DNA from: Candidatus Thorarchaeota archaeon
Lineage (GTDB): Archaea; Asgardarchaeota; Thorarchaeia; Thorarchaeales; Thorarchaeaceae
Length of the DNA: 8,665 nucleotides
Direction of reading: 5' to 3'
Assembly: GCA_016840385.1 (NCBI GenBank)
Contig: JAEOSL010000137.1
Span: forward strand, 1 to 8,665
A program made the translations under genes and the position numbers. Positions 1-6,617 of the stretch are shown piece after piece (position 1 is the first letter of the stretch; each line of letters begins with the position of its first letter). The notes below the pieces were generated by a model. The model was given only the letters and a program-made list of their open reading frames with translations. It searched no databases and was not told the origin of the DNA.

Positions 1-416
1 GCGGCAGAGTATATGTCGCAGGAAACGTCGGGTGCGAGATGGCGCTTCACATGCGTAAGGGCTTCATCGCAGTTAAAGGAGATATTGCAGAAATGGCTGC
101 AGTTCGAATGACAGGTGGGACCATTATGGTAAGTGGCGAGCTCGGTCCGAGGGCTTGCATCGAAGCAACAAAAGGTATGATCTTTGCTCTTGGCAAGGTT
201 AATTCAATCCTCCCCACTTTCAACTACAGTGGCACCTCGGAAAGAGAATTCACTGGATATTATGTTCGATATCTAAAGGATCGCAGGCCTGATTTCATCC
301 AATCGGATATTTCGTACTTAGAGAAGTGGATGAAGTTTGTAGGAGACTTGGCTGAGGCCGAGTCAAAAATGGAGATATACGCAAGATTGGATCTAAATTC
401 ACATTTAGTAGGTTGA
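1..416 (+). CDS. fwdC: Formylmethanofuran dehydrogenase subunit C, C-terminal part (5'-truncated by window edge)
   Basis: The reading frame is open from base 3, so the gene begins upstream; about 137 C-terminal residues are visible. It opens with three successive units of the FwdC/glutamate-synthase-type beta-helix repeat, whose consensus is GxxGxxxGxxM: GNVGCEMALHM, GDIAEMAAVRM and GELGPRACIEA. These are followed by the LPTF segment and a C-terminal tail containing KFVGDLAE, which resembles the conserved VGD/IGD end of FwdC. In characterised enzymes FwdC is a structural subunit that packs with FwdA, FwdB and FwdD in the tungsten/molybdenum enzyme interconverting CO2 plus methanofuran and formylmethanofuran. 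The next gene, mch, begins 7 bases after the stop, and fwdDBA lie further down the same operon. The repeats are degenerate: the eighth-position glycine is Ala, Ala and Cys. The GXGXG domain of glutamate synthase shares the fold, but the operon context makes FwdC much more likely. Confidence 0.85.
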   Translation, partial: GRVYVAGNVGCEMALHMRKGFIAVKGDIAEMAAVRMTGGTIMVSGELGPRACIEATKGMIFALGKVNSILPTFNYSGTSEREFTGYYVRYLKDRRPDFIQSDISYLEKWMKFVGDLAEAESKMEIYARLDLNSHLVG

Positions 417-422
417 TTAATT

Positions 423-1373
423 ATGAGTTTGAATAAGGGAGCACTCAAGATTTTTGAAGAAATTGTAGAACGAAGTAAGGAATTGGAATGTGCTGTTTCA
501 AAGCAATCCAATGGGACAACAATACTCGATACAGGTATTGAAGTACCTGGTTCAAACGAAGCAGGACGACTGGTCAGTGAGATTTGCCTAGGTGGAGCTG
601 GAGAAGTTTCAATCACCGAGGTAACAATCGGTGACGTCACATTACCTGCAGCTTCGGTAAAGACTGACAAAGTAACAGAGGCTTGTCTGTGTTCACAATA
701 TGCAGGGTGGACTATTCAGGTAGACAAGTACTTTGCAATGGCATCAGGTCCTGCAAGAGCATTAGCTCGGGTTGAGAAGCTCTACAAAGAGTTAGGATAC
801 ACCGAGGAGTCCGATGTCGCAGTCATTGTTTTAGAAACCCGTGAATTCCCTCCTGAAGAGGTAACCAAGTATATCGCTGACAAGTGTGGAGTTCCCACAT
901 CAGGATTGTACGTTGTTGTTGCCCCCACAGCATGTTTGGTGGGTTCAGTGCAAATCTCAGCAAGAATCGTTGAAGTCGGCGTGCATAAGATGCATGAACT
1001 AAAATTCGATCCTTGGAAGATCAAGAAAGGTGAGGGCTTAGCCCCTATAGCTCCGGTTGCAAAGAACGACAGCAAAGCAATGGGAGTCACAAATGATTGT
1101 ATTCTATTTACAGGAAGTACATCCTATGAGATTGAGCCAGCTGATGGTGATGATCTTGAAGAGATGACAAAGAACGTTCCTTCATCAACATCTGAGCAGT
1201 ATGGAACACCATTCTATAAACTGTTCAAAAGTGTTGGATTTGATTTCTACAAAGTAGACCCCCTCTTGTTCAGTCCGGCTCAGATTACGAATAAAGACAT
1301 CAAGAGCGGCAATGAATACAAAGCAGGAGAGCTGGATCCCGAGCTTCTCAAACAATCTCTCGGATGGGAGTAG
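423..1373 (+). CDS. mch: Methenyltetrahydromethanopterin cyclohydrolase
   Basis: This 316-residue protein has the usual length for Mch, which reversibly converts 5-formyl-H4MPT to 5,10-methenyl-H4MPT plus water in the cytoplasm. Family landmarks are visible throughout: ACLCSQYAGW (residues 87-96), GLYVVVAPTACLVGSVQISAR (about 161-181), VHKMHELKFD (187-196), GVTNDCILFTGSTSYEIEP in the second half, and PSSTSEQYGTPFYKLF towards the end. Arg181 and Glu184 in SARIVE sit where the catalytic Arg/Glu pair of archaeal Mch is expected (established for the family; positions matched by eye). The ATG follows the fwdC stop by 6 bases. Its upstream GGTTGAT is only an imperfect Shine-Dalgarno, so translation may depend on coupling to fwdC. 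ftr starts 22 bases after the stop. No frameshift or truncation is seen. Confidence 0.96.
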   Translation: MSLNKGALKIFEEIVERSKELECAVSKQSNGTTILDTGIEVPGSNEAGRLVSEICLGGAGEVSITEVTIGDVTLPAASVKTDKVTEACLCSQYAGWTIQVDKYFAMASGPARALARVEKLYKELGYTEESDVAVIVLETREFPPEEVTKYIADKCGVPTSGLYVVVAPTACLVGSVQISARIVEVGVHKMHELKFDPWKIKKGEGLAPIAPVAKNDSKAMGVTNDCILFTGSTSYEIEPADGDDLEEMTKNVPSSTSEQYGTPFYKLFKSVGFDFYKVDPLLFSPAQITNKDIKSGNEYKAGELDPELLKQSLGWE

Positions 1374-1380
1374 TTAGAAT

Positions 1381-1386
1381 AGGTGA
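1381..1386 (+). promoter_or_regulatory. Shine-Dalgarno site that places the ftr start
   Basis: AGGTGA matches the anti-Shine-Dalgarno complement AGGAGGTGAT. It ends 9 bases before the ATG at 1396 but directly abuts an in-frame GTG at 1387. The spacing therefore supports the ATG as the real ftr start, which also agrees with the family N-terminus MEINGV. Confidence 0.7.
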
Positions 1387-1395
1387 GTGGAAAAT

Positions 1396-2292
1396 ATGGA
1401 GATCAATGGTGTACCTATTGATGACACATTTGCTGAAGCTTTCAGTATGCACATGAACAGGACAATCATCACAGCATATGATGAGGATTGGGCTCGAATC
1501 ACAGCACTAGAAACAACTGGGTTCGGAACATCTGTCATTATGACGCCCTCTGAAGCTGGCATTGAGTATATGCTTAAGCCTGATGAAACCCCAGATGGTA
1601 GACCAGGGGCAAGAGTGATTTTTGCGACTGGCGGCAAAAAGGGAATTCAGGAACAACTTCTAGCTCGTTTGGGCCAGTGTGTTCTGACAAGTCCGACAGC
1701 ATGTGCTTACGATGATACTCCGAGCGCCAAAGAGCTCTATCCCGTCGGTAAGATGATAGCTATGTTCGGAGATGGTCATCAAATAAAGAAAGGACCCATT
1801 GATGGTCGTATATTGTGGATGTTGCCTCGTATGAGTGGCACCTTTACTATCCAAGAGAACTTTGGTCGAACTAAGGGTGTTGCGGGAGGGAACATCATCT
1901 ACTTCTGCAAAGATGTAGAAAGCGGCATGACAAGTGGAAAAGCGGGAGTTAAAGCAATCGAAACTGTTGAAGGAGCATATACTCCATTCCCAGGAGGTCT
2001 GGTCGGTTCGGGTTCAAAACCATCCTCTCGATACAAAGCACTTCTTGCATCTACAAATGAGAGATATTGTCCAACAATGAAAGGAATTGTTCCAGATACC
2101 TATGTACCAGAGGATAGTGACTTTGTTGTTGAAATCGTCATAAATGGTCTTACTGAGAAAGATGTAGCTGAAGCAACAAAGGCTGCAATTCTAGAGGTCT
2201 GCAAACACAAAGGTGTCATCAGGATCTCCGCGGGCAACTTCGGAGGAGCACTTGGAAAATACAAGGTACATCTTCACGAACTAGGATTATAA
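1396..2292 (+). CDS. ftr: Formylmethanofuran:tetrahydromethanopterin N-formyltransferase
   Basis: Ftr transfers the formyl group between formylmethanofuran and N5 of H4MPT. It is a soluble protein, homotetrameric in studied archaea. The 298-residue product from ATG 1396 has the normal family length and begins MEINGVPIDDTFAEAF, a textbook Ftr N-terminus. Other landmarks are the TSPTACAYDD segment near residue 100, the GRTKGVAGGN region, and the closing GNFGGALGKYKVHLHELGL that typifies the Ftr C-terminus. An in-frame GTG at 1387 would add three residues (MEN), but it touches the Shine-Dalgarno and is less likely. The gene lies 22 bases after mch and 21 bases before fwdD. Having ftr inside the fwd cluster recalls the bacterial fhc clusters of methylotrophs, where the Ftr-like subunit joins FwdABC-like subunits in one complex. 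Whether a physical complex forms here is unknown. Confidence 0.96.
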   Translation: MEINGVPIDDTFAEAFSMHMNRTIITAYDEDWARITALETTGFGTSVIMTPSEAGIEYMLKPDETPDGRPGARVIFATGGKKGIQEQLLARLGQCVLTSPTACAYDDTPSAKELYPVGKMIAMFGDGHQIKKGPIDGRILWMLPRMSGTFTIQENFGRTKGVAGGNIIYFCKDVESGMTSGKAGVKAIETVEGAYTPFPGGLVGSGSKPSSRYKALLASTNERYCPTMKGIVPDTYVPEDSDFVVEIVINGLTEKDVAEATKAAILEVCKHKGVIRISAGNFGGALGKYKVHLHELGL

Positions 2293-2299
2293 TTATCAT

Positions 2300-2304
2300 G
2301 GAGG
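2300..2304 (+). promoter_or_regulatory. Strong Shine-Dalgarno site of fwdD
   Basis: GGAGG ends 9 bases before the fwdD ATG at 2314, within the 21-base ftr-fwdD spacer. It indicates independent ribosome loading for the fwdDBA part of the transcript. Confidence 0.75.
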
Positions 2305-2313
2305 GAAAGTACA

Positions 2314-2706
2314 ATGACTGTAAAACTACTAGTTACATCTGGCAGAACTCTAACTCAAGGTAGAGCCATGGAGAAAGGCAAGTTAACTTCTGATTATGAG
2401 AATGCTGTGGCTGTTTGTGAGCTTGATGCGACAGCAATGGAATCTCTTGGTATTGAAAATGGTGAAACCATAACCGTGAAGACTGAAATCGGGGAGGTTG
2501 TTGTGAAAGCTAAACTCAACAAGAATCTCCACCCGGGGATGGCATTCATTCCATGTGGACCATACTTCAATTTCCTTCTTGATTCCTATACGCAACTTAC
2601 TGGCATGCCTGGATTCAAGTCACTTCCAGCAACAATTGATGCGGCTCCAGGGGCAAAAATATTGACTATAGAAGAACTCATTCAGCTGATGAAGGAGGGT
2701 ACTTAG
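2314..2706 (+). CDS. fwdD: Formylmethanofuran dehydrogenase subunit D (molybdopterin dinucleotide-binding)
   Basis: This 130-residue protein has the length and pattern of FwdD/FmdD, the small subunit with the molybdopterin-dinucleotide-binding beta-barrel fold. Together with FwdB it holds the tungsto- or molybdopterin cofactor. Visible landmarks are the N-terminal TSGRTLTQGRAMEKGK, the LGIENGETITVKTEIGEVVVKAKL strand-rich core (about residues 45-69), HPGMAFIPCGPYFN, and the GMPGFKSLPATI segment. The stop codon TAG shares its last base with the GTG start of fwdB, so the two should be translationally coupled in near-equal amounts, as expected for partners sharing a cofactor. Many archaea carry FwdB and FwdD as neighbours or as a fusion; here they are separate. 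Nothing is missing. Confidence 0.92.
   Translation: MTVKLLVTSGRTLTQGRAMEKGKLTSDYENAVAVCELDATAMESLGIENGETITVKTEIGEVVVKAKLNKNLHPGMAFIPCGPYFNFLLDSYTQLTGMPGFKSLPATIDAAPGAKILTIEELIQLMKEGT
2694..2698 (+). promoter_or_regulatory. Shine-Dalgarno site that supports the GTG start of fwdB
   Basis: GGAGG inside the 3' end of fwdD ends 7 bases before the GTG at 2706. This supports the non-ATG start of fwdB, and no alternative ATG lies close by in frame. Confidence 0.75.
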
Positions 2707-4001
2707 TGACTGAAGCGAACAATATTCACAAGGATGTTCCCTGCACATTCTGTGGTTGTCTGTGTGATGACCTCATCATAGAAGTCGAGGGAGATCGGAT
2801 TGTCAAGAATACTAACGGTTGTCCAATCTCAAAAGAGCGGTTCGTAGGGCATATGGAAAACAGATGCCTAGAACCAACCGTGAAAGGCAATACTGTTACT
2901 CTTGAGAAAGCAGTTGAAAGAGCTGTTGAGATAATTATGTCCTCAAAACGTCTTCTAATCTACGGACTCAGTTCTACTGAGAACGATGCACAACGTGAAG
3001 CGTATAGATTAGCTGAACTTACTGGTAGTGTCGTGGATAATACAACATCTGTTTGCCATGGACCAACCATTCTTGGAGCTCAAGAATCAGGAGAGGCAAC
3101 AACGGCCCTAGCAGAGGTACGACACAGATCAGACCTCGTCATTTACTGGGGAGCAAATCCAGCTGCAGCTCACCCTAGACATATTCCACATTATATACGT
3201 CAACCCGGTGAATACATCAAGGATCCCAAAGTAGACCGGAAAATCTGGCTTGTCGATGTAAGAGCGACAACCACATCGAGAATGGTTGACAAATTCATAA
3301 AAATTGAACCGGGAACTGATCTTGAAGTTCTTCAAACACTAAGAGCATTGATCCGAGGAAACAAACTTGATGTTTCAGAAGTTGGTGGCATAAGCATTCC
3401 TGATCTTGAAGAGATTGCTACAACTATGAAGACCGCCAAGTATGGTGCGCTATTCTTTGGTTTAGGATTAACACAGAGTTGGGGAAGACATCGGAATATC
3501 GATGCAGCAATTCGATTAATTCAAGATCTCAATGCACATACCAAGTGGGGACTGATGCCCATGAGAGGGCACTACAATGTATCAGGTGCAAACAAGACCT
3601 GCACATGGGTTACAGGGTATCCCTATGCCGTTGATTTCGCACGAGGATATCCAAGATTTCAACCAGGAGAATATACTGCAGTTGATATGCTTGCTAGGGG
3701 TGAAGCAGATGCTTTGCTTAACATAGCCGCAGATCCAGTAGCACACTTCCCACGAGGAGCAGTATCTCATCTCATGAGTATACCAGTGATTAACATCGAC
3801 CCGAAGTTCAACATGACTTCGCAAGTTGCGGATGTCAATATCCCTGCTGCAATAGCGGGAATTGAATGTGATGGGGCAGCAACTAGAATGGATGGTTTAC
3901 CACTATATCTCAGGAAAGTAATCGAGCCTCCACCAGGAGTCATTCCTGACCGAGAGATTCTGAAAATGATAATTGATGCAGTTGCAAAGGAGATGAAGTA
4001 A
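2706..4001 (+). CDS. fwdB: Formylmethanofuran dehydrogenase subunit B (catalytic, W/Mo-pterin and 4Fe-4S)
   Basis: FwdB is the catalytic subunit, related to formate dehydrogenase, that reduces CO2 to formate for the FwdA site. The 431-residue product is full length. CTFCGCLCDDL at residues 13-23, together with NGCP (Cys39), gives the expected 4Fe-4S ligands (Cys13, Cys16, Cys20, Cys39 by pattern). TTSVCHGPT places Cys117 where the metal-ligating residue of FwdB lies. It is read from TGC, so this is a cysteine enzyme and not the selenocysteine form known in some methanogens. Later landmarks include LVIYWGANPAAAHPRH, FGLGLTQSWGRHRN and the C-terminal AVSHLMSIPVINIDPKFN. The gene starts at GTG overlapping the fwdD stop by one base, and ends in TAATG, overlapping the fwdA start by one base. 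Sequence alone cannot separate tungsten (Fwd) from molybdenum (Fmd) forms. Confidence 0.95.
   Translation: MTEANNIHKDVPCTFCGCLCDDLIIEVEGDRIVKNTNGCPISKERFVGHMENRCLEPTVKGNTVTLEKAVERAVEIIMSSKRLLIYGLSSTENDAQREAYRLAELTGSVVDNTTSVCHGPTILGAQESGEATTALAEVRHRSDLVIYWGANPAAAHPRHIPHYIRQPGEYIKDPKVDRKIWLVDVRATTTSRMVDKFIKIEPGTDLEVLQTLRALIRGNKLDVSEVGGISIPDLEEIATTMKTAKYGALFFGLGLTQSWGRHRNIDAAIRLIQDLNAHTKWGLMPMRGHYNVSGANKTCTWVTGYPYAVDFARGYPRFQPGEYTAVDMLARGEADALLNIAADPVAHFPRGAVSHLMSIPVINIDPKFNMTSQVADVNIPAAIAGIECDGAATRMDGLPLYLRKVIEPPPGVIPDREILKMIIDAVAKEMK
3989..3993 (+). promoter_or_regulatory. Shine-Dalgarno site of fwdA
   Basis: GGAGA within the end of fwdB ends 7 bases before the fwdA ATG at 4001. It supports the one-base TAATG overlap as a genuine coupled start. 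Confidence 0.65.
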
Positions 4002-5749
4002 TGACAGAGCATATTGTATTGAAGAATGGAACAATATTCGATCCAATGAACGGGATCGATGGCGAAGTCATGGACATCTGCATATCGAATGGAAAAATCG
4101 TAGAAAGTGCACCAGCAGGCGCGAAAGTAATTGACCTCAAGGGTCAAGCGGTAATGGCAGGAGGCGTTGACCCCCACTCGCACATCATTGGTTCTAAACT
4201 GAATGTTGCAAGATTGACCTCACCAGAAAGCAATAGGCATCACCCCTATCCAGCCACAAAGAAAACTCGATCTGGAGTTGCAGGGATAATTCCCTCATCC
4301 TATGCCACTGGCTATTTGTATTCTGCAATGGGTTACACAACAGTTGTTGAACCAGCATTGCCAGCTACGAAGGCTCTTGGCTCATGGGAAGAGATTGAAG
4401 ATATTCCGGGATTAGATATTGGTATGCTCCCCTTATTCTGTAATAGTATGATATCGTTCAAGTATATTGAAGAGGGAGATATCAGCGGACTCGCCGCGTA
4501 CATCGCATGGACTCTAAAGAAAGTTGGAGGACTTGGTGTCAAGGTAGTCAATCCTGGCGGCACTTATGCGTGGGCCTACGGAAAGAATGTATGTGGCTTG
4601 GATGACGAAGTACCTGAATGGGATGTCACACCAAGGACAATAATGACTGGCTTATCAGAAGCAGTTCAAAAGCTGGGTCTTCCACACCAAATGCATTTTC
4701 ATCCCACAAACCTTGGAAAACCCGGAAATGTTTACACGACAATGCAACAGCTTGATGCTTTGAAAGCAACTAAGCCATCAGGTAAGAAGAAAGAAACTGT
4801 TCATCTCACTCATATGGCGTTTGACTGCCTTGGAGTCGTTGAGGAAGGAATGGCCAATTGGAAGGATGTTGCATCAGGCGGTTTGACATTCGCAGATTAT
4901 TACAACAAAAAGAAGCACTTCACAGCCGATTTAGGACAGATCACTTTTGGACCTTCAATGACAATGACTGGCGATGGTCCATTCCAGTACTCCCTGTACA
5001 TGATGTCAGGAGGAAAAGCTAAGTGGTCGAATATCCCTGTTGACGTGGAACTTCCAGGTGGTGCAGGCATTGTTCCTTTCACTTTTGAACCGAAGAGTGC
5101 AGCAAATGCAGTCCAGTGGGTAGGATCAATTGAGTTCGCCCTCAGCATAAAGGACCTATGGCGTGTGTTTCTGAGTACAGACCACCCGAATGGTGGACCG
5201 TTTCTGAAATATCCTCTAATGATGTCGTGGTTGATGAGTAAGAAGCAAAGAGACATTTGGTTAGAGAAGGTCCACAAGTTTGCTAGTGAGCGTTCGACTA
5301 TAGCTAACATAGACAGAGAATATTCTCTCAACGACATTGCAATAACAACAAGAGCTGCACCTGCTAAGATTCTTGGTCTTGAAAAGACAAAGGGTCATCT
5401 TGGTGTTGGTGCCGATGCAGATATTGCAGTCTACGGATTCATCCCTGAAAAAACAGATCTGGCAAGTAACCCTGATTTGATTCTGAAGTACTTCACCCAA
5501 ACCCAACTAACATTCAAGGGTGGTGTGCAGGTATCTAAGAAGGGAATTGTTGGAAAACAACTACAGTCAAGAGTCATCTCAGTTCACCCTGAACTCAATG
5601 AAGATCTCGACCGACGAATAAATAGTGAACTTGAGGAAATGATGAGCAAGTGGTTCTCACACTCCTTCAGTAACTATCCAGTTCCTAAACGGTATAGAGA
5701 ACACATAGAGATGCCAACTGTTATCGATGCAACCTCGATACAAGCCTAA
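4001..5749 (+). CDS. fwdA: Formylmethanofuran dehydrogenase subunit A (amidohydrolase-type, binuclear zinc)
   Basis: FwdA condenses formate, delivered by an internal tunnel from FwdB, with methanofuran. It belongs to the dihydroorotase-like amidohydrolase superfamily. The 582-residue product is full length or slightly long for the family. The metal-site residues expected from solved FwdA structures are visible: His59 and His61 in GGVDPHSHIIG, Lys181 in GVKVVNPGG (the carboxylated bridging lysine), His232 and His234 in HQMHFHPTN, His268 and His271 in HLTHMAFDC, and Asp394 in STDHPNGGP. Assignment of individual histidines as ligands is by pattern, not alignment. The C-terminal part has the typical LGLEKTKGHLGVGADADIAVYGF amidohydrolase ending, then a 100-residue tail. 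It is the last catalytic Fwd subunit in the operon; 17 bases later comes the membrane protein gene. Confidence 0.95.
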   Translation: MTEHIVLKNGTIFDPMNGIDGEVMDICISNGKIVESAPAGAKVIDLKGQAVMAGGVDPHSHIIGSKLNVARLTSPESNRHHPYPATKKTRSGVAGIIPSSYATGYLYSAMGYTTVVEPALPATKALGSWEEIEDIPGLDIGMLPLFCNSMISFKYIEEGDISGLAAYIAWTLKKVGGLGVKVVNPGGTYAWAYGKNVCGLDDEVPEWDVTPRTIMTGLSEAVQKLGLPHQMHFHPTNLGKPGNVYTTMQQLDALKATKPSGKKKETVHLTHMAFDCLGVVEEGMANWKDVASGGLTFADYYNKKKHFTADLGQITFGPSMTMTGDGPFQYSLYMMSGGKAKWSNIPVDVELPGGAGIVPFTFEPKSAANAVQWVGSIEFALSIKDLWRVFLSTDHPNGGPFLKYPLMMSWLMSKKQRDIWLEKVHKFASERSTIANIDREYSLNDIAITTRAAPAKILGLEKTKGHLGVGADADIAVYGFIPEKTDLASNPDLILKYFTQTQLTFKGGVQVSKKGIVGKQLQSRVISVHPELNEDLDRRINSELEEMMSKWFSHSFSNYPVPKRYREHIEMPTVIDATSIQA

Positions 5750-5766
5750 GGCGGAACTAACTAACA

Positions 5767-6522
5767 ATGGCAATTCTTGGTAAACTCACGGGAAGCCGCT
5801 CCATAACATTCGTTGCAATCTTTGCGGCGATGATTGCAGTCCTTGATTCAATACCTATGATTCCCGGTTTCTATGGAGGGATATGGGACTCTTGGGCGTT
5901 CATACTAAGTCCTCTAATTGGGATTTTGTTAGGTCCAGTTCTTGGAGTAATTTCAGTTGGAATAGGAGGTCTTACAGGGCATCTAATTTATTTTAGAGAT
6001 CCCATTGAACTAATATTCATGCTCGGAGCACCTGTAGGGGCAGGTGTGGCAGGACTTCTATTCCAAGAAAGATGGCGATCAGTTTTCGCAATATATTCAG
6101 TATTCCTTCTGGGATATTTCATCACTCCAGTCACATGGTCACTATCACTATTGGGCATTTGGGATGTTTTAGTTGGATTTGCTCTAGTTCTTATGGCAAC
6201 CGTAGTATCAACTATAAACAAAGCAGGGACAGATTATTTGAGTTCTACTAATCTAAAGCTAATTCTTGCGACAGTGATCGGTCTTGAAACGGATATTCTC
6301 GTAAGAATCTTCATTCTTATCCCAGGCCAGGTTTATTGGACATACTATGCAATGCCTTTGGAGATTCTTCAAGGACTCTGGTTAGTAGCTGGAATCATCA
6401 CACCAATCAAAGTCATGCTATCAGCCTTAGCAACAATAGCAATTGGCCAGGCATTAATTCGTCATTTCCAAGAATGGAAGCAGGATTCTGGCAATCTGCT
6501 CACGATGGAAGAAGAAAGATAA
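5767..6522 (+). CDS. Integral membrane protein resembling an ECF-transporter S (substrate-binding) component
   Basis: This 251-residue, strongly hydrophobic protein has about six or seven membrane segments, roughly at residues 12-33, 44-70, 80-99, 105-124, 128-150, 163-186 and 198-231. A charged C-terminal tail (from about 232, ending MEEER) should be cytoplasmic. The alanine-rich first helix (FVAIFAAMIAVLDSIP), followed by GFYGGIWDSWAF and SPLIGILLGPVLG, resembles archaeal proteins annotated as ECF transporter S components, small subunits that bind vitamins, cofactors or metals and work with shared EcfT/EcfA. No T or ATPase partner is in the window. It lies 17 bases after fwdA and upstream of mer, so it is almost certainly cotranscribed with fwdA. 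That hints at uptake of a precursor or metal needed by the pathway (inference). The family call rests on remembered pattern only; an unrelated membrane protein is possible. Confidence 0.65.
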   Translation: MAILGKLTGSRSITFVAIFAAMIAVLDSIPMIPGFYGGIWDSWAFILSPLIGILLGPVLGVISVGIGGLTGHLIYFRDPIELIFMLGAPVGAGVAGLLFQERWRSVFAIYSVFLLGYFITPVTWSLSLLGIWDVLVGFALVLMATVVSTINKAGTDYLSSTNLKLILATVIGLETDILVRIFILIPGQVYWTYYAMPLEILQGLWLVAGIITPIKVMLSALATIAIGQALIRHFQEWKQDSGNLLTMEEER

Positions 6523-6525
6523 CGA

Positions 6526-6555
6526 TTAGTATAGAAGTCACCAAAAGTTGGTGAC
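6526..6555 (+). promoter_or_regulatory. Perfect 19-bp palindrome with a weak upstream TATA-like element, before mer
   Basis: Bases 6537-6555 read GTCACCAA-AAG-TTGGTGAC, two perfect 8-base inverted arms around a 3-base centre. They lie in the 95-bp non-coding gap between the membrane protein gene and mer. A loose TATA-like stretch (TTAGTATA, 6526-6533) sits just upstream. If it is real, transcription would start near 6555 and the palindrome would occupy the usual position of an archaeal repressor site. Equally, the RNA could form an 8-bp hairpin that attenuates or processes the polycistronic message. The palindrome is seen; both functions are inferred. Confidence 0.45.
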
Positions 6556-6600
6556 ATAGAATCGATAACTTATTCAAGGGCGAGTATCCCACACGAGTTT

Positions 6601-6608
6601 GGAAGGAG
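6601..6608 (+). promoter_or_regulatory. Strong Shine-Dalgarno site of mer
   Basis: GGAAGGAG ends 9 bases before the mer ATG at 6618. It fixes the start and suggests efficient, independent translation of mer. Confidence 0.75.
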
Positions 6609-6617
6609 TACTGATTA

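Noticed and set aside
520..540. Inverted repeat CAATAC/GTATTG within mch
   Set aside because: Only 6-base arms, inside a conserved coding region, and expected by chance.
260..670. Minus-strand open frame of 136 codons across the fwdC-mch junction
   Set aside because: It is antisense to two strongly recognised genes, has low-complexity Ser/Thr/Ile composition and no recognisable domain; a frame shadow.
1387..1395. GTG at 1387 as the ftr start
   Set aside because: It directly abuts the AGGTGA ribosome binding site, and the extra residues MEN are not part of the usual Ftr N-terminus; ATG 1396 has correct spacing.
3767..4183. Minus-strand open frame of 138 codons across the fwdB-fwdA junction
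   Set aside because: Antisense to conserved ends of both Fwd subunits and rich in residues typical of shadow frames.
4900..5337. Minus-strand open frame of 145 codons inside fwdA
   Set aside because: It lies wholly antisense to the conserved amidohydrolase core and shows no family pattern.
6336..6554. Plus-strand 72-codon frame overlapping the end of the membrane protein gene and the palindrome
   Set aside because: Mostly out of frame with a well-supported membrane protein, no Shine-Dalgarno, odd composition; its extension past 6522 is chance.
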